From: Chryseobacterium sp. StRB126
Lineage (GTDB): Bacteria > Bacteroidota > Bacteroidia > Flavobacteriales > Weeksellaceae
Direction of reading: 5' to 3'
Length of the DNA stretch: 64,000 nucleotides
Assembly: GCF_000829375.1 (NCBI RefSeq)
Contig: NZ_AP014624.1
Span: forward strand, 2,976,001-3,040,000
Below are positions 44,059-52,867 of this stretch, piece by piece (within the stretch, counting starts at the first letter, position 1; the number at the start of each line of letters is the position of its first letter). The notes below the pieces were generated by a model that saw only the letters and a program-made list of their open reading frames with translations, was not told the origin of the DNA and did no database searches. The translations under genes were made by a program, and so were the position numbers.

Positions 44059-44913
44059 ATGAAAAGAATTATCAATTTCAATTCATTCAACGTTTTCAGA
44101 ATCGAAAAGGAAATCTGGGACATTGAATATCACAACCATAACTTCTATGAGCTGATTATCATAGAAAATGGAAAAGGTTCCCATCATCTGAACGGCATTA
44201 CATTTCCCTATCAAAAAGGAGATGTATTCCTTCTAAGACCCAGTGATGCTCATGAATTTACTATCCAAAACAAAACCAGTTTCATCTATATAAAATTTAC
44301 GGAGGAATATATCTGGGAAACCCTTTTGATGAACAAGAAAAATGAACTGAAAAAAATTATTCAATTACTGATGGAGGACCGGTCTTTTGTGTATGAATCT
44401 GTGATTAAAAATAAATCAGGCAGAGAGCACCTTCTTCAGCTATCCCGTATTCTTTTGCATGAATTCAGCCACAAAAACTTATACAATAAAGAAATTGCAA
44501 CAGATCTTTTTTCAACAATTTTCACCATTCTCACCAGAAATACCATGAGCAATGCCATCAATCAAAAATGGGTTTCTAAAAATCTCAGCAGAATAGACAG
44601 GATCTTATACTACATCAATGTTAATTTTCTGGATGCAGACAAAATGAAAATAGAAAACCTAGCTAAAGAATTTCTGCTTTCCCCAAATTATATCAGCATC
44701 TACATCAAAAAGGAGACTGGTTTTTCCATTCAACAACACATCATTCAATATAAGGTAAAGGCTGCTGAAAAACTTCTGCTTCAAAGCAACTACAACATCA
44801 GTGAAATTGCAGACAGACTTGGTTTTAATGATGTTAGCCATTTCCATAAAATATTCAAAACCTATAGAAGCAAGTCTCCGTCTGTCTTTAAAAAAGAATA
44901 TAAAAACCCCTAG
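44059..44913 (+). CDS. AraC-family regulator with cupin domain
   Basis: Seen: a cupin-like N-terminal domain (HNHNFYELIIIENGKG and YQKGDVFLLRPSDAHEF, residues about 28-80), a helical linker, and a C-terminal AraC helix-turn-helix pair (about 190-283) with MKIENLAKEFLLSPNYISIYIKKET and ISEIADRLGFNDVSHFHKIFK. Length 284. It is divergently placed to the deacetylase/DoxX pair and probably regulates it, responding to a small molecule such as a sugar. This is context inference. Confidence 0.92.
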   Translation: MKRIINFNSFNVFRIEKEIWDIEYHNHNFYELIIIENGKGSHHLNGITFPYQKGDVFLLRPSDAHEFTIQNKTSFIYIKFTEEYIWETLLMNKKNELKKIIQLLMEDRSFVYESVIKNKSGREHLLQLSRILLHEFSHKNLYNKEIATDLFSTIFTILTRNTMSNAINQKWVSKNLSRIDRILYYINVNFLDADKMKIENLAKEFLLSPNYISIYIKKETGFSIQQHIIQYKVKAAEKLLLQSNYNISEIADRLGFNDVSHFHKIFKTYRSKSPSVFKKEYKNP

Positions 44914-45030
44914 AGATTGTAAAGCTCTGTTGATAAACCATTCCTTATATAAAAATTATTTCATGGCTGTAGTTTTCATTCCATAAAAACATTTCATTTA
45001 TCAGATAATTTGTTATAACTTGCGTAGATT

Positions 45031-45447
45031 ATGATGTCCAAACGTTGCAAATATGCGCTGAAAGCAATGGTCAGATTAGCAAGAAATTACAATCAAGGCT
45101 ATCTGTCCACTTCTATTATTGCACAGGATGAAAACATTCCCAAAAAGTTTCTGGAGCAAATCCTTCTTGAGCTTAAAAGAACTAAACTTGTTAACAGCAA
45201 ACAAGGGAAAGTAGGGGGATATTACCTTCTTAAATCTCCTGATGAAGTATCATTGGCGGATATCTACCGTATTTTTGACGGCCCTATTGCATTAACGCCC
45301 TGCGTATCTTTAAACTTCTACGAAGCCTGTGATGATTGTGTAGATGAAGCAGAATGTTACCTTAGAAATGAGTTAATCATTGTACGTGAAAAGACCAGAA
45401 AAAGCATGATGGAGGCGACTCTGACCTCGTTTATCAACAAAAAATAA
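45031..45447 (+). CDS. Rrf2-family transcriptional regulator of the cys cluster
   Basis: Seen: an N-terminal winged helix (MMSKRCKYALKAMVRLAR, IPKKFLEQILLELKR, GKVGGYYLLKSPDEVSLADIYR) and a C-terminal half with four cysteines at PCVSLNFYEACDDCVDEAEC, of the IscR/CymR/NsrR layout. The Cys pattern could bind an Fe-S cluster, as in IscR or NsrR. It is the first gene before cysH with 75 bp between. A nested dyad at 45464-45493 next to the cysH promoter is a likely operator. Regulation by cysteine or Fe-S status is inferred, by analogy with CymR and IscR. Confidence 0.9.
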   Translation: MMSKRCKYALKAMVRLARNYNQGYLSTSIIAQDENIPKKFLEQILLELKRTKLVNSKQGKVGGYYLLKSPDEVSLADIYRIFDGPIALTPCVSLNFYEACDDCVDEAECYLRNELIIVREKTRKSMMEATLTSFINKK

Positions 45448-45463
45448 TTTTTTTTCTACTTAT

Positions 45464-45493
45464 ATTCTACTATTTTGATAGGAGTTATAGAAT
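45464..45493. promoter_or_regulatory. Nested dyad, candidate Rrf2 operator
   Basis: ATTCTA (45464-45469) and TAGAAT (45488-45493) form the outer pair. CTAT-TTTG-ATAG (45470-45481) is a perfect inner dyad. It lies just upstream of the -7 box of the cysH operon, well placed for repression. Confidence 0.5.
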
Positions 45494-45499
45494 TTTATA

Positions 45500-45507
45500 T
45501 ATATTTG
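45500..45507 (+). promoter_or_regulatory. -7 element TATATTTG of the sulfate-assimilation operon
   Basis: Perfect TAnnTTTG, 15 bp before the cysH ATG. TTG at 45475 may act as the -33 region and overlaps the candidate operator. Confidence 0.6.
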
Positions 45508-45522
45508 CATCAACAAATTTGA

Positions 45523-46242
45523 ATGGAAATGGAAAACAGTCTGAAAAACGAGTTCGAAAAACTGAAGAAAGAAACCTCTTCACAGGCTTCTCAAACTGAT
45601 CTTTTACAATTACTGACAGAAAGATTTCCGGGTGGAGTAGTATTTTCAACAAGCTTCAGCTACGAGGATCAGGTCATCACTCATTTAGTAAAAAATCTGA
45701 ATGTAGACATTTTTACATTGGATACGGGAAGGCTTTTCGAGCAGACTTACGAAACCTGGGCTTCTACAAAAGCCTTCTTCAAAAAAGAAATCAAAGCCTA
45801 TTACCCGGACACTGAAGAACTGAAAAAATTTGTATCAGAAAATGGTCCTAATTCATTTTATCAATCTGTAGAGCAGAGGAAAGCATGTTGCGCCATCAGA
45901 AAAGTACATCCCTTGAAATCTGCTTTAAAAGGATATAAAATCTGGATCACCGGTTTAAGAGCTGAGCATTCCCCAAACAGACAGAATATGCCGGACTTGG
46001 AATGGGATGAAGATAATCAGATCATTAAGTTTCATCCGCTTCTTCACTGGAGTACTGAGCAGGTGACAGATTATGTAAAAAACAATCAGCTGCCTTACAA
46101 TTATCTCCATAAAAAAGGATTTGTAAGCATCGGATGTGAACCCTGCACAAGAGCCATTCAGGAAGGAGAAGACTTCAGAGCAGGCCGCTGGTGGTGGGAA
46201 GATGCCAATAAAAAAGAATGCGGTCTGCATATTCATCAATAA
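45523..46242 (+). CDS. cysH: Adenylyl-sulfate (APS) reductase
   Basis: Reduces activated sulfate to sulfite with thioredoxin. Seen: a PP-loop-type fold with FSTSFSYEDQ (about 41-50) and LDTGRLFEQTY. The four Fe-S cluster ligands are C122/C123 in KACCAIRK and C205/C208 in GCEPCTR, with catalytic C233 in KKECGLHIHQ. The 4-Cys cluster pattern marks it as APS-reducing rather than PAPS-reducing, which agrees with the absence of an APS kinase (cysC) gene in the cluster. Length 239. First gene of the cys operon. Confidence 0.95.
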   Translation: MEMENSLKNEFEKLKKETSSQASQTDLLQLLTERFPGGVVFSTSFSYEDQVITHLVKNLNVDIFTLDTGRLFEQTYETWASTKAFFKKEIKAYYPDTEELKKFVSENGPNSFYQSVEQRKACCAIRKVHPLKSALKGYKIWITGLRAEHSPNRQNMPDLEWDEDNQIIKFHPLLHWSTEQVTDYVKNNQLPYNYLHKKGFVSIGCEPCTRAIQEGEDFRAGRWWWEDANKKECGLHIHQ

Positions 46243-46254
46243 AAAAAGAAAAAC

Positions 46255-47163
46255 ATGTCAACATATCATTTAGATTATCTGGATCAGTTGGAAGCTGAAT
46301 CTATTTACATTTTAAGGGAAGTCGCAGGACAGTTTGAACGTCCGGCACTTCTGTTCAGCGGTGGAAAGGACAGTATTGTACTGGCTCATTTAGCCTCAAA
46401 AGCATTCCGTTACGGAAAAATACCTTTTAAGTTTGTTCATGTGGATACAGGACATAATTTTCCGGAGGTATTGAATTTTCGGGATCAGCTTACCGATCAA
46501 TTAGAAGTTGATTTGGTCGTTCGTAAAGTAGAAGATACCATCCAAAAGAAAGGTTTAACGGAACCTAAAGGAAAGTTCCCAAGCAGAAACTGGTTACAAA
46601 CCTTCACTTTACTGGATACCATTGAAGAATTTGAATTTGATGCCTGTATCGGAGGAGCCCGCAGAGATGAAGAAAAGGCTCGTGCTAAGGAAAGGATCTT
46701 CTCGGTTCGTGATGAATTCGGACAGTGGGATCCTAAACTTCAACGCCCTGAATTATGGAGTATTTTCAACGGAAAAATCCATAAAGGAGAAAATGTAAGG
46801 GTATTCCCCATCAGCAACTGGACAGAACTGGATATCTGGAACTATATCCGCAGAGAAAAAATTGAACTTCCTTCCATTTACTTTTCGCATGACCGGGAAG
46901 TAGTAGACCTTAACGGACAATGGATTGCCAATTCTCATCACGCCACATTAGAAACTGATGATGTAATCACCGTAAAAAAGATAAGATACAGAACGGTAGG
47001 AGATATGACCTGTACCGCGGCAGTAGAATCTAAAGCCATCACCATAGATGCCGTGATTGAAGAAATTGTAGCCACCAGAATTTCCGAACGCGGAGAAACC
47101 AGAATTGATGACCGTGTGACGGAAGCCGCTATGGAAGACCGTAAAAAAGGAGGCTATTTTTAA
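46255..47163 (+). CDS. cysD: Sulfate adenylyltransferase subunit 2
   Basis: Small subunit of heterodimeric ATP sulfurylase; makes APS from ATP and sulfate together with CysN. Seen: the PP-loop motif LLFSGGKDSIVLAHLA (about 32-47), FVHVDTGHNFPEV, and CIGGARRDEEKARAKERIFS, all strongly conserved in CysD. Length 302. It begins 12 bp after cysH. Confidence 0.97.
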   Translation: MSTYHLDYLDQLEAESIYILREVAGQFERPALLFSGGKDSIVLAHLASKAFRYGKIPFKFVHVDTGHNFPEVLNFRDQLTDQLEVDLVVRKVEDTIQKKGLTEPKGKFPSRNWLQTFTLLDTIEEFEFDACIGGARRDEEKARAKERIFSVRDEFGQWDPKLQRPELWSIFNGKIHKGENVRVFPISNWTELDIWNYIRREKIELPSIYFSHDREVVDLNGQWIANSHHATLETDDVITVKKIRYRTVGDMTCTAAVESKAITIDAVIEEIVATRISERGETRIDDRVTEAAMEDRKKGGYF

Positions 47164-47250
47164 TCATTGATAAAAGATAATTGATAAATGATTATTCAAA
47201 GTTTTTCAATCAATTATCAACAATCACTTATCATTTATAATTACAAACAG
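47164..47250. repeat. AT-rich inverted-repeat linker between cysD and cysN
   Basis: Variants of TGATAATTGATAAATGAT occur at 47168-47193 and, inverted, at 47208-47238. It may form a large stem in the mRNA between the two sulfurylase genes and influence cysN expression. No coding is expected. Confidence 0.45.
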
Positions 47251-48489
47251 ATGGATATATTAAGATTTATAACAGCAGGAAGCGTAGATGACGGTAAAAG
47301 TACCCTTATCGGAAGACTGCTATACGATAGTAAAAGTATTTTACAGGACCAGTTAGAAGTACTGGAGAAACATTCTAAAAACAAAAATGATGACGGCGTA
47401 GACCTTGCTCTTCTGACAGACGGATTACGTGCAGAAAGAGAACAGGGGATTACTATAGATGTTGCGTACAGGTATTTTTCAACCTCTAAGAGAAAATTCA
47501 TCATTGCTGATGCTCCCGGCCATGTACAGTATACCAGAAACATGATTACAGGAGCGTCCAACTCTGATCTGATGGTCATTCTGATTGATGCCAGACAAGG
47601 AGTGATTGAACAAACCAGAAGACATTCCATCATAGCTTCATTATTAAAACTGAAGAAAGTAGCCGTAGCCATCAATAAAATGGATATGGTGAACTACTCG
47701 CAGGAAGTATTTGAAACCATCAAAGAAGATTATGCTAAAATTGCAGAAAGTCTTGGATTAAATGATGTAAGCTATTTCCCGATTTCAGCGTTGAAAGGAG
47801 ACAATATCGTTTCCGGATCCTCTCAGACAGATTGGTATCAGGGGCCTTCGCTTTTAGAATATCTGGAAAATGTAACACTGAACGAAGAATTAAATACCGG
47901 AAGCCGTTTCCAGGTTCAGTATGTAATCCGCCCTCAGACTGAAGAGCTGCATGACTACAGAGGATATGCAGGACAGGTTTTAAGCGGTACGTTTCAAAAA
48001 GGAGATAAAATTCATATTCTTCCGGCGGGCATTACCAGTGAAATTGCTAAAATAGAGATCAACGGAATTGAGAAGGAAGAAGCTTTTGAAGGACAGCCAG
48101 TCGTTATTCATGTAACTGATGATGTGGATATCAGCAGAGGCGATATTTTCGCTACCGAAGAACAGCTCCCTGTCATTGAAAAAGACCTTGAAGTTCTGTT
48201 GTGCTGGCTGGATCAGAAATCACTGCAACCGGGTAACAAATATTTACTCCAACAAAACAGCAGACTGATAAGAGCTGTAGTAAAAGAGATTGCTTATAAA
48301 ATTGATGTGAATACCCTTACTCAGGAAAAAGCTGAAGGCGACATAAAGCTGAATGAAGTGGTAAAAGTAAGACTCCGAACGGCACAACCTTTGGTTTATG
48401 ATAGTTTTATCAATAACAAAAAAACAGGTTCTGCCATTTTGGTAGATGAAACATCTAATTCAACGGTGGCAGCCTGCATAATCCAGTAA
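47251..48489 (+). CDS. cysN: Sulfate adenylyltransferase subunit 1 (GTPase)
   Basis: GTPase subunit that couples GTP hydrolysis to APS synthesis by CysD. Seen: G1 GSVDDGKST (residues about 9-17), the switch region REREQGITIDVAYRYF (here AEREQGITIDV), G3 DAPGH, G4 NKMD, then EF-Tu-like beta-barrels. Length 412, without a fused APS kinase. Start: ATG at 47251 (MDILRFITAGS) is the family N-terminus. An in-frame ATG at 47188 lies in the inverted-repeat linker and is rejected. Confidence 0.97.
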   Translation: MDILRFITAGSVDDGKSTLIGRLLYDSKSILQDQLEVLEKHSKNKNDDGVDLALLTDGLRAEREQGITIDVAYRYFSTSKRKFIIADAPGHVQYTRNMITGASNSDLMVILIDARQGVIEQTRRHSIIASLLKLKKVAVAINKMDMVNYSQEVFETIKEDYAKIAESLGLNDVSYFPISALKGDNIVSGSSQTDWYQGPSLLEYLENVTLNEELNTGSRFQVQYVIRPQTEELHDYRGYAGQVLSGTFQKGDKIHILPAGITSEIAKIEINGIEKEEAFEGQPVVIHVTDDVDISRGDIFATEEQLPVIEKDLEVLLCWLDQKSLQPGNKYLLQQNSRLIRAVVKEIAYKIDVNTLTQEKAEGDIKLNEVVKVRLRTAQPLVYDSFINNKKTGSAILVDETSNSTVAACIIQ

Positions 48490-48494
48490 AGAAA

Positions 48495-49325
48495 ATGTCA
48501 GTTTCAAACCAATTCATTGAAAGAATTCAACAAAGTAAAGAAAATAAAACCCATGGATTCTTTGACAGAGCGAGGGTAAAGGTTTTCGTAACAGAATTGT
48601 ATAAAGTATTGTTTCTTCCACAGCCCATCAATACTGCCGATCAACTGGAACAGGATTTTGATAAGCTACATGCTCATCTTTTCACCCTGATTAATACAAT
48701 AACAAAAGATGAAGACCTTACCGAAATACAGGTAAATGCTTTTTTTGATGCTTTACCCCAGATCTACAGTCATCTCGTTCAGGATGCACAATCCATTCTT
48801 GAATTTGATCCGGCGGCAGCCTCTTTAGAAGAAATATACCTTGCATACCCGGGATATTTTGCAACCTATGTTTACAGGATTTCCCATCAGCTCTGGAATC
48901 AGGAAGTACCAGTTTTACCCCGCGTTATTTCAGAATATGCACACAGTAAAACAGGAATAGACATTCATCCCGGCGCAGTGATCGGAGAATATTTTTTCAT
49001 CGATCATGGAACCGGAATTGTTATCGGAGAAACAAGCGTCATTGGCGATCATGTCAAAATATATCAGGGAGTAACCCTTGGTGCATTGAATGTCTCCAAA
49101 GAAAAAGCCAACCAGAAAAGGCATCCCAATATTGAGGACCACGTTATTATTTATTCGGGAGCAACCATTTTGGGTGGAAATACTACTATAGGCAGGGATA
49201 GCATTATCGGAGGAAATGTGTGGATTACACAGGATGTACCCCCCAATTCTCTGGTTTATAATAAAAGTGAAATAAGAATAAAGGATAACAATCCCTTGCC
49301 GGAATCATTAACCTTTGTAATATAA
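48495..49325 (+). CDS. cysE: Serine O-acetyltransferase
   Basis: Makes O-acetylserine, the carbon acceptor for sulfide. Seen: a helical N-terminal domain (1-150) and left-handed beta-helix hexapeptide repeats (about 155-250) with [21 protein letters not shown] (here shortened to GIDIHPGA and DHGTGIVIG). The catalytic His/Asp pair lies in this section, with [21 protein letters not shown] beyond it. Length 276 fits the CysE/EpsC group of Bacteroidetes. It starts 5 bp after cysN, immediately before cysK. Confidence 0.93.
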   Translation: MSVSNQFIERIQQSKENKTHGFFDRARVKVFVTELYKVLFLPQPINTADQLEQDFDKLHAHLFTLINTITKDEDLTEIQVNAFFDALPQIYSHLVQDAQSILEFDPAAASLEEIYLAYPGYFATYVYRISHQLWNQEVPVLPRVISEYAHSKTGIDIHPGAVIGEYFFIDHGTGIVIGETSVIGDHVKIYQGVTLGALNVSKEKANQKRHPNIEDHVIIYSGATILGGNTTIGRDSIIGGNVWITQDVPPNSLVYNKSEIRIKDNNPLPESLTFVI

Positions 49326-49354
49326 AAACAGAAAAAACAAAAAATTGTATTGAT

Positions 49355-50266
49355 ATGAAATTTCAGAATGCACTAGAAACCATTGGAAATACACCAGTTG
49401 TAAAGATCAATAACTTATTCAATTCAGATCACGAAATCTGGATCAAATTGGAAAAAAGCAACCCGGGCGGAAGCATCAAGGACAGAATTGCATTAGCTAT
49501 GATTGAAGATGCGGAAGCTAAAGGATTATTAAATAAAGACAGCACCATCATTGAGCCTACCAGTGGAAACACAGGAATAGGATTGGCATTAGTGGCTGCA
49601 GTAAAAGGATATAAGCTTATTCTGGTAATGCCGGAAAGCATGAGTATAGAACGTCGTAAAATCATGGAAGCTTATGGTGCTGAATTTGTGCTTACGCCAA
49701 GAGAAAAAGGCATGAAAGGAGCTATTGAAAAAGCTAACGAATTAGCAGAAGAAACTCCCAATTCATGGATTCCGAGACAGTTTGATAACCCTGCCAACGT
49801 AAAAATACACGTAGAAACCACAGCACAGGAAATTTTAAAAGATTTCCCGGAAGGCCTGGATTATGTGATTACAGGAGTGGGTACCGGCGGACATATCACA
49901 GGGATTGCCAAAGCATTAAAGGAAAAATATCCTAACCTTAAAGTGATTGCGGTAGAACCGGAACTTTCACCGGTATTAAGCGGCGGAAGTCCTGCACCAC
50001 ATCCATTGCAAGGCCTAGGAGCCGGGTTTATTCCTTCCATATTAGACATTACCCTTTTAGACGGAGTGATTACAGTAGGTAAGGATGAAGCGTATGAATA
50101 TGCCATTAATGCAGCCAAAAAAGAAGGTCTTTTTGTTGGAGTTTCCACAGGAGCCGCTTTAGCTGCTATCGCAAAACATCTACCGCAAATACAGGCGGGA
50201 GCTAAAATTCTGACTATCAATTACGATACCGGAGAAAGGTATCTTTCTCTTGAAGGGCTCTTCTAA
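49355..50266 (+). CDS. cysK: Cysteine synthase A (O-acetylserine sulfhydrylase)
   Basis: PLP enzyme that converts O-acetylserine and sulfide to cysteine. Seen: PLP-binding Lys in [12 protein letters not shown] (about residue 43), substrate loop PTSGNTGIG, phosphate loop [10 protein letters not shown], and a Ser near the C-terminus for the PLP ring nitrogen (VSTGAAL). Length 303. It follows the serine acetyltransferase with which CysK often forms the cysteine synthase complex. Confidence 0.95.
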   Translation: MKFQNALETIGNTPVVKINNLFNSDHEIWIKLEKSNPGGSIKDRIALAMIEDAEAKGLLNKDSTIIEPTSGNTGIGLALVAAVKGYKLILVMPESMSIERRKIMEAYGAEFVLTPREKGMKGAIEKANELAEETPNSWIPRQFDNPANVKIHVETTAQEILKDFPEGLDYVITGVGTGGHITGIAKALKEKYPNLKVIAVEPELSPVLSGGSPAPHPLQGLGAGFIPSILDITLLDGVITVGKDEAYEYAINAAKKEGLFVGVSTGAALAAIAKHLPQIQAGAKILTINYDTGERYLSLEGLF

Positions 50267-50291
50267 AATCCTTTAACTAAGACCGATTTCA

Positions 50292-51137
50292 ATGAATACA
50301 ACTATAAAATCACCTAAGGTTTACCTTATCGGTGCAGGGCCTGGCAACCCTGATTTAATCACAGTAAAAGCCGTAAAAGCCATTGCCAAAGCAGATGTTG
50401 TTCTGGCTGATCGTCTCGTAAGTCCCGAGATCTTAGAAACTTACGTTCATAAAGATACAGAGGTTATCTATGTGGGCAAAGAATGCAGCAAAAATGCGTC
50501 TACACCTCAATCACTTATCAATACTTTAATGGTAGACCATGCTTTGCAGAACAAAACTGTGGTAAGGCTTAAAGGTGGAGATGTTTCCATTTTTTCTAAT
50601 ATTCTGGATGAATTACAAGCCTTGAAGCAACATCATATTCCATTTGAGATTATCCCTGGAATTACAGCTGCTTTGGGAGCTGCGGCCTATGCAGGAATGC
50701 CTTTAACAGCCAGAGGATATTCAACATCTGTTCGTTTTCTTACGTATTATAAGTCTGAAATTCTTTCTGAAGACTATTGGAAAGAACTTGCGGCAACCCA
50801 AGATACCCTTGTATTCTATATGTCTAAAGGCAACCTGACCGATCTTGTAGAGAAATTCAACAGATTGAATATTTCCAGCGAGAAAAAAATTGCCGTGATT
50901 GAACAGGCTACAACACCTTACCAAAAAGTATATACTGCTTCCTTTGAGGATTTCAGTAAAACATTAGGTGATAAATCCTTCGCTTCGCCATCATTGGTGG
51001 TGATAGGAAAAGTGGTCAACCTCCATGAAGAATTTTCATGGCTGGAAAATGCAGAGCAGGAAGACCTTTATTTTAAATCGGTTGAAAACGGAAGCTTAGT
51101 ACCAAAAACTCAAAATTTCTTCGAATATGCTGTCTGA
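50292..51137 (+). CDS. cobA: Uroporphyrinogen-III C-methyltransferase (SUMT)
   Basis: Makes precorrin-2, the siroheme precursor needed by sulfite reductase. Seen: the tetrapyrrole methylase start VYLIGAGPGNPDLITVKA (about 10-27), ADVVLADRLVSPEIL, VRLKGGDVSIF and IPGITAALGAAAYAGMPLT, all typical SUMT motifs. Length 281 includes a C-terminal extension of about 35 residues beyond the core. It overlaps cysJ by 11 bp, so translation is coupled. The dehydrogenase/ferrochelatase step is supplied by the fused protein at 57812. Confidence 0.94.
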   Translation: MNTTIKSPKVYLIGAGPGNPDLITVKAVKAIAKADVVLADRLVSPEILETYVHKDTEVIYVGKECSKNASTPQSLINTLMVDHALQNKTVVRLKGGDVSIFSNILDELQALKQHHIPFEIIPGITAALGAAAYAGMPLTARGYSTSVRFLTYYKSEILSEDYWKELAATQDTLVFYMSKGNLTDLVEKFNRLNISSEKKIAVIEQATTPYQKVYTASFEDFSKTLGDKSFASPSLVVIGKVVNLHEEFSWLENAEQEDLYFKSVENGSLVPKTQNFFEYAV

Positions 51138-52836
51138 AACTAAATTAAATATCCTTAAACAAATCTCCAGCGATTTTTCCAGAGATGAGTCCATCTGGGC
51201 AAGCGGATACCTCGCAGGATTAGCAGGAGTACCTCTTACCGCTGTACAGCCCCCTTTACAAGTTACTCTGCCGGAACAAAACACGGTGAAGAAAATCACA
51301 TTGGCTTATGGTACAGAAACCGGAAACAGTAAAAAATTAGCCACATCACTTGCAGGAATCATCAAGAAGAAAGGAATTCAGGTTAAATTAACAGATCTTT
51401 CCCAATATAAATCTAAAGACCTTTCAAAAGAAGAGTTTTTCTTCGTGGTAATCAGCACTCAGGGAGAAGGAGATCCGCCTGTACTGGCCAAGAAGTTCTA
51501 TGATTATATTTATGAGAATGAAATCAACCTCAGTACTCTGAAATTCGGGGTTCTCGCATTGGGAGACAGCAGCTATCCTCTGTTCTGCAAAACAGGAGAG
51601 GACGTAGATTCCCGATTTGAATTATTGGGAGCACAACGTATCATTCCATTAAAAAAATGTGATATTGATTATGAACAGGATGCCCAAAACTGGATAGAAC
51701 ATATCTTTGAAGCAGTTCATAAAAGCGCTGTTAATAGTGTTAAAAATACACCTGCTCAAAAGGCTTCAACAGGAAGAAAAAAATATCTGGGAAAAGTATC
51801 AGCCATTATTAATCTGAATGATATCACCTCTGAAAAAGAAACCTATCACATTGAAATAGAAACAGAAGAAGCTTTAAGTTACCAGCCCGGTGCAGCGTTG
51901 GGTGTTATTCCTTTCAATGCAAAATCTGTAGTGGATGAAATTATTGCTGTAACGGGAATTGATCCCAGAAAAAGAATCGAAACCTCAAAAGTTACAGATA
52001 CGGTAGAAGAACTTTTGCAAAAGCATCTTAATATTAGCTATTTACTGAAAACTGTAGTGGTTCAATATGCAAAGATCACAGGACATTCCATTCCGGAAGT
52101 TCGCTTAAGTCTTCTTGATCTGCTCAGAATTTATCCTGTGAAAAACGCAGAAGAATTTGAAGAAGTCATTCAGATATTAACCGCTCAGGCACCCCGCCTG
52201 TATTCCATCTCGTCTTCTCCGGAAGCCCATGGAGAAAATGAAATTCATATTACCGTTGCCAGATCGGAATTCTTTATTGACCACCAGAAACACAACGGTC
52301 TGTGCAGCGGTTATCTCAGCGAATTCAGTGAAGGCGGAGAAGTTGAGTTCTATATTCAGAATGCAGGCCATTTCAGATTACCGGAGTCTGATAAAGATAT
52401 TATCATGATTGGCCCCGGAACCGGAATTGCCCCTTTCAGATCATTCCTTTGGGAACGTGATGCTGTTGGAGCAGAAGGGAAGAACTGGCTGTTCTTCGGA
52501 GACAGAAATTTTGTATCAGACTTCATTTATCAGGCAGAACTTCAGGATTTTCTTAAAACAGGAAGCTTAACTCATTTAGATCTTGCCTTTTCAAGAGATA
52601 CAGCAGAAAAAGTATATGTTCAGCATAAACTGGAGCAAAAAGCACAGGAAGTTTTTTACTGGCTTGAAAACGGAGCCTCTGTTTACGTATGCGGAACCAA
52701 AGATCCCATGAGCCGTGATGTGGAAAATACACTGTTACATATTATTCAGCATCATGGAAAACGCAGTCAGGAAGAAGCGATTCATTATCTGGAAGAAATG
52801 GAACTCAACGGCCGATATGCTAAAGATGTCTATTAA
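51127..52836 (+). CDS. cysJ: Sulfite reductase (NADPH) flavoprotein
   Basis: Passes electrons from NADPH through FAD and FMN to the hemoprotein. Seen: an N-terminal lead (1-55), a flavodoxin domain (about 57-200) with AYGTETGNSKKLA and LGDSSYPLFC, a FAD domain with RLYSISSSPEA and GLCSGYLSEF, and an NADP(H) domain with IMIGPGTGIAPFRSFLWER and VYVCGTKDPMSRDVE, ending NGRYAKDVY with the terminal aromatic. Length 569 is usual. In operon with cobA and cysI. Confidence 0.95.
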   Translation: MLSETKLNILKQISSDFSRDESIWASGYLAGLAGVPLTAVQPPLQVTLPEQNTVKKITLAYGTETGNSKKLATSLAGIIKKKGIQVKLTDLSQYKSKDLSKEEFFFVVISTQGEGDPPVLAKKFYDYIYENEINLSTLKFGVLALGDSSYPLFCKTGEDVDSRFELLGAQRIIPLKKCDIDYEQDAQNWIEHIFEAVHKSAVNSVKNTPAQKASTGRKKYLGKVSAIINLNDITSEKETYHIEIETEEALSYQPGAALGVIPFNAKSVVDEIIAVTGIDPRKRIETSKVTDTVEELLQKHLNISYLLKTVVVQYAKITGHSIPEVRLSLLDLLRIYPVKNAEEFEEVIQILTAQAPRLYSISSSPEAHGENEIHITVARSEFFIDHQKHNGLCSGYLSEFSEGGEVEFYIQNAGHFRLPESDKDIIMIGPGTGIAPFRSFLWERDAVGAEGKNWLFFGDRNFVSDFIYQAELQDFLKTGSLTHLDLAFSRDTAEKVYVQHKLEQKAQEVFYWLENGASVYVCGTKDPMSRDVENTLLHIIQHHGKRSQEEAIHYLEEMELNGRYAKDVY

Positions 52837-52867
52837 AAAAGTACCTGTACCCTTAAAAGAAAAATAA

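Noticed and set aside
47188..47250. Upstream ATG of cysN giving a 21-residue extension
   Set aside because: The extension is encoded by the inverted-repeat linker; family N-termini begin at MDILRF.
49861..50220. 119-codon minus-strand frame inside cysK
   Set aside because: Composition is that of an antisense shadow; cysK motifs are intact on the other strand.
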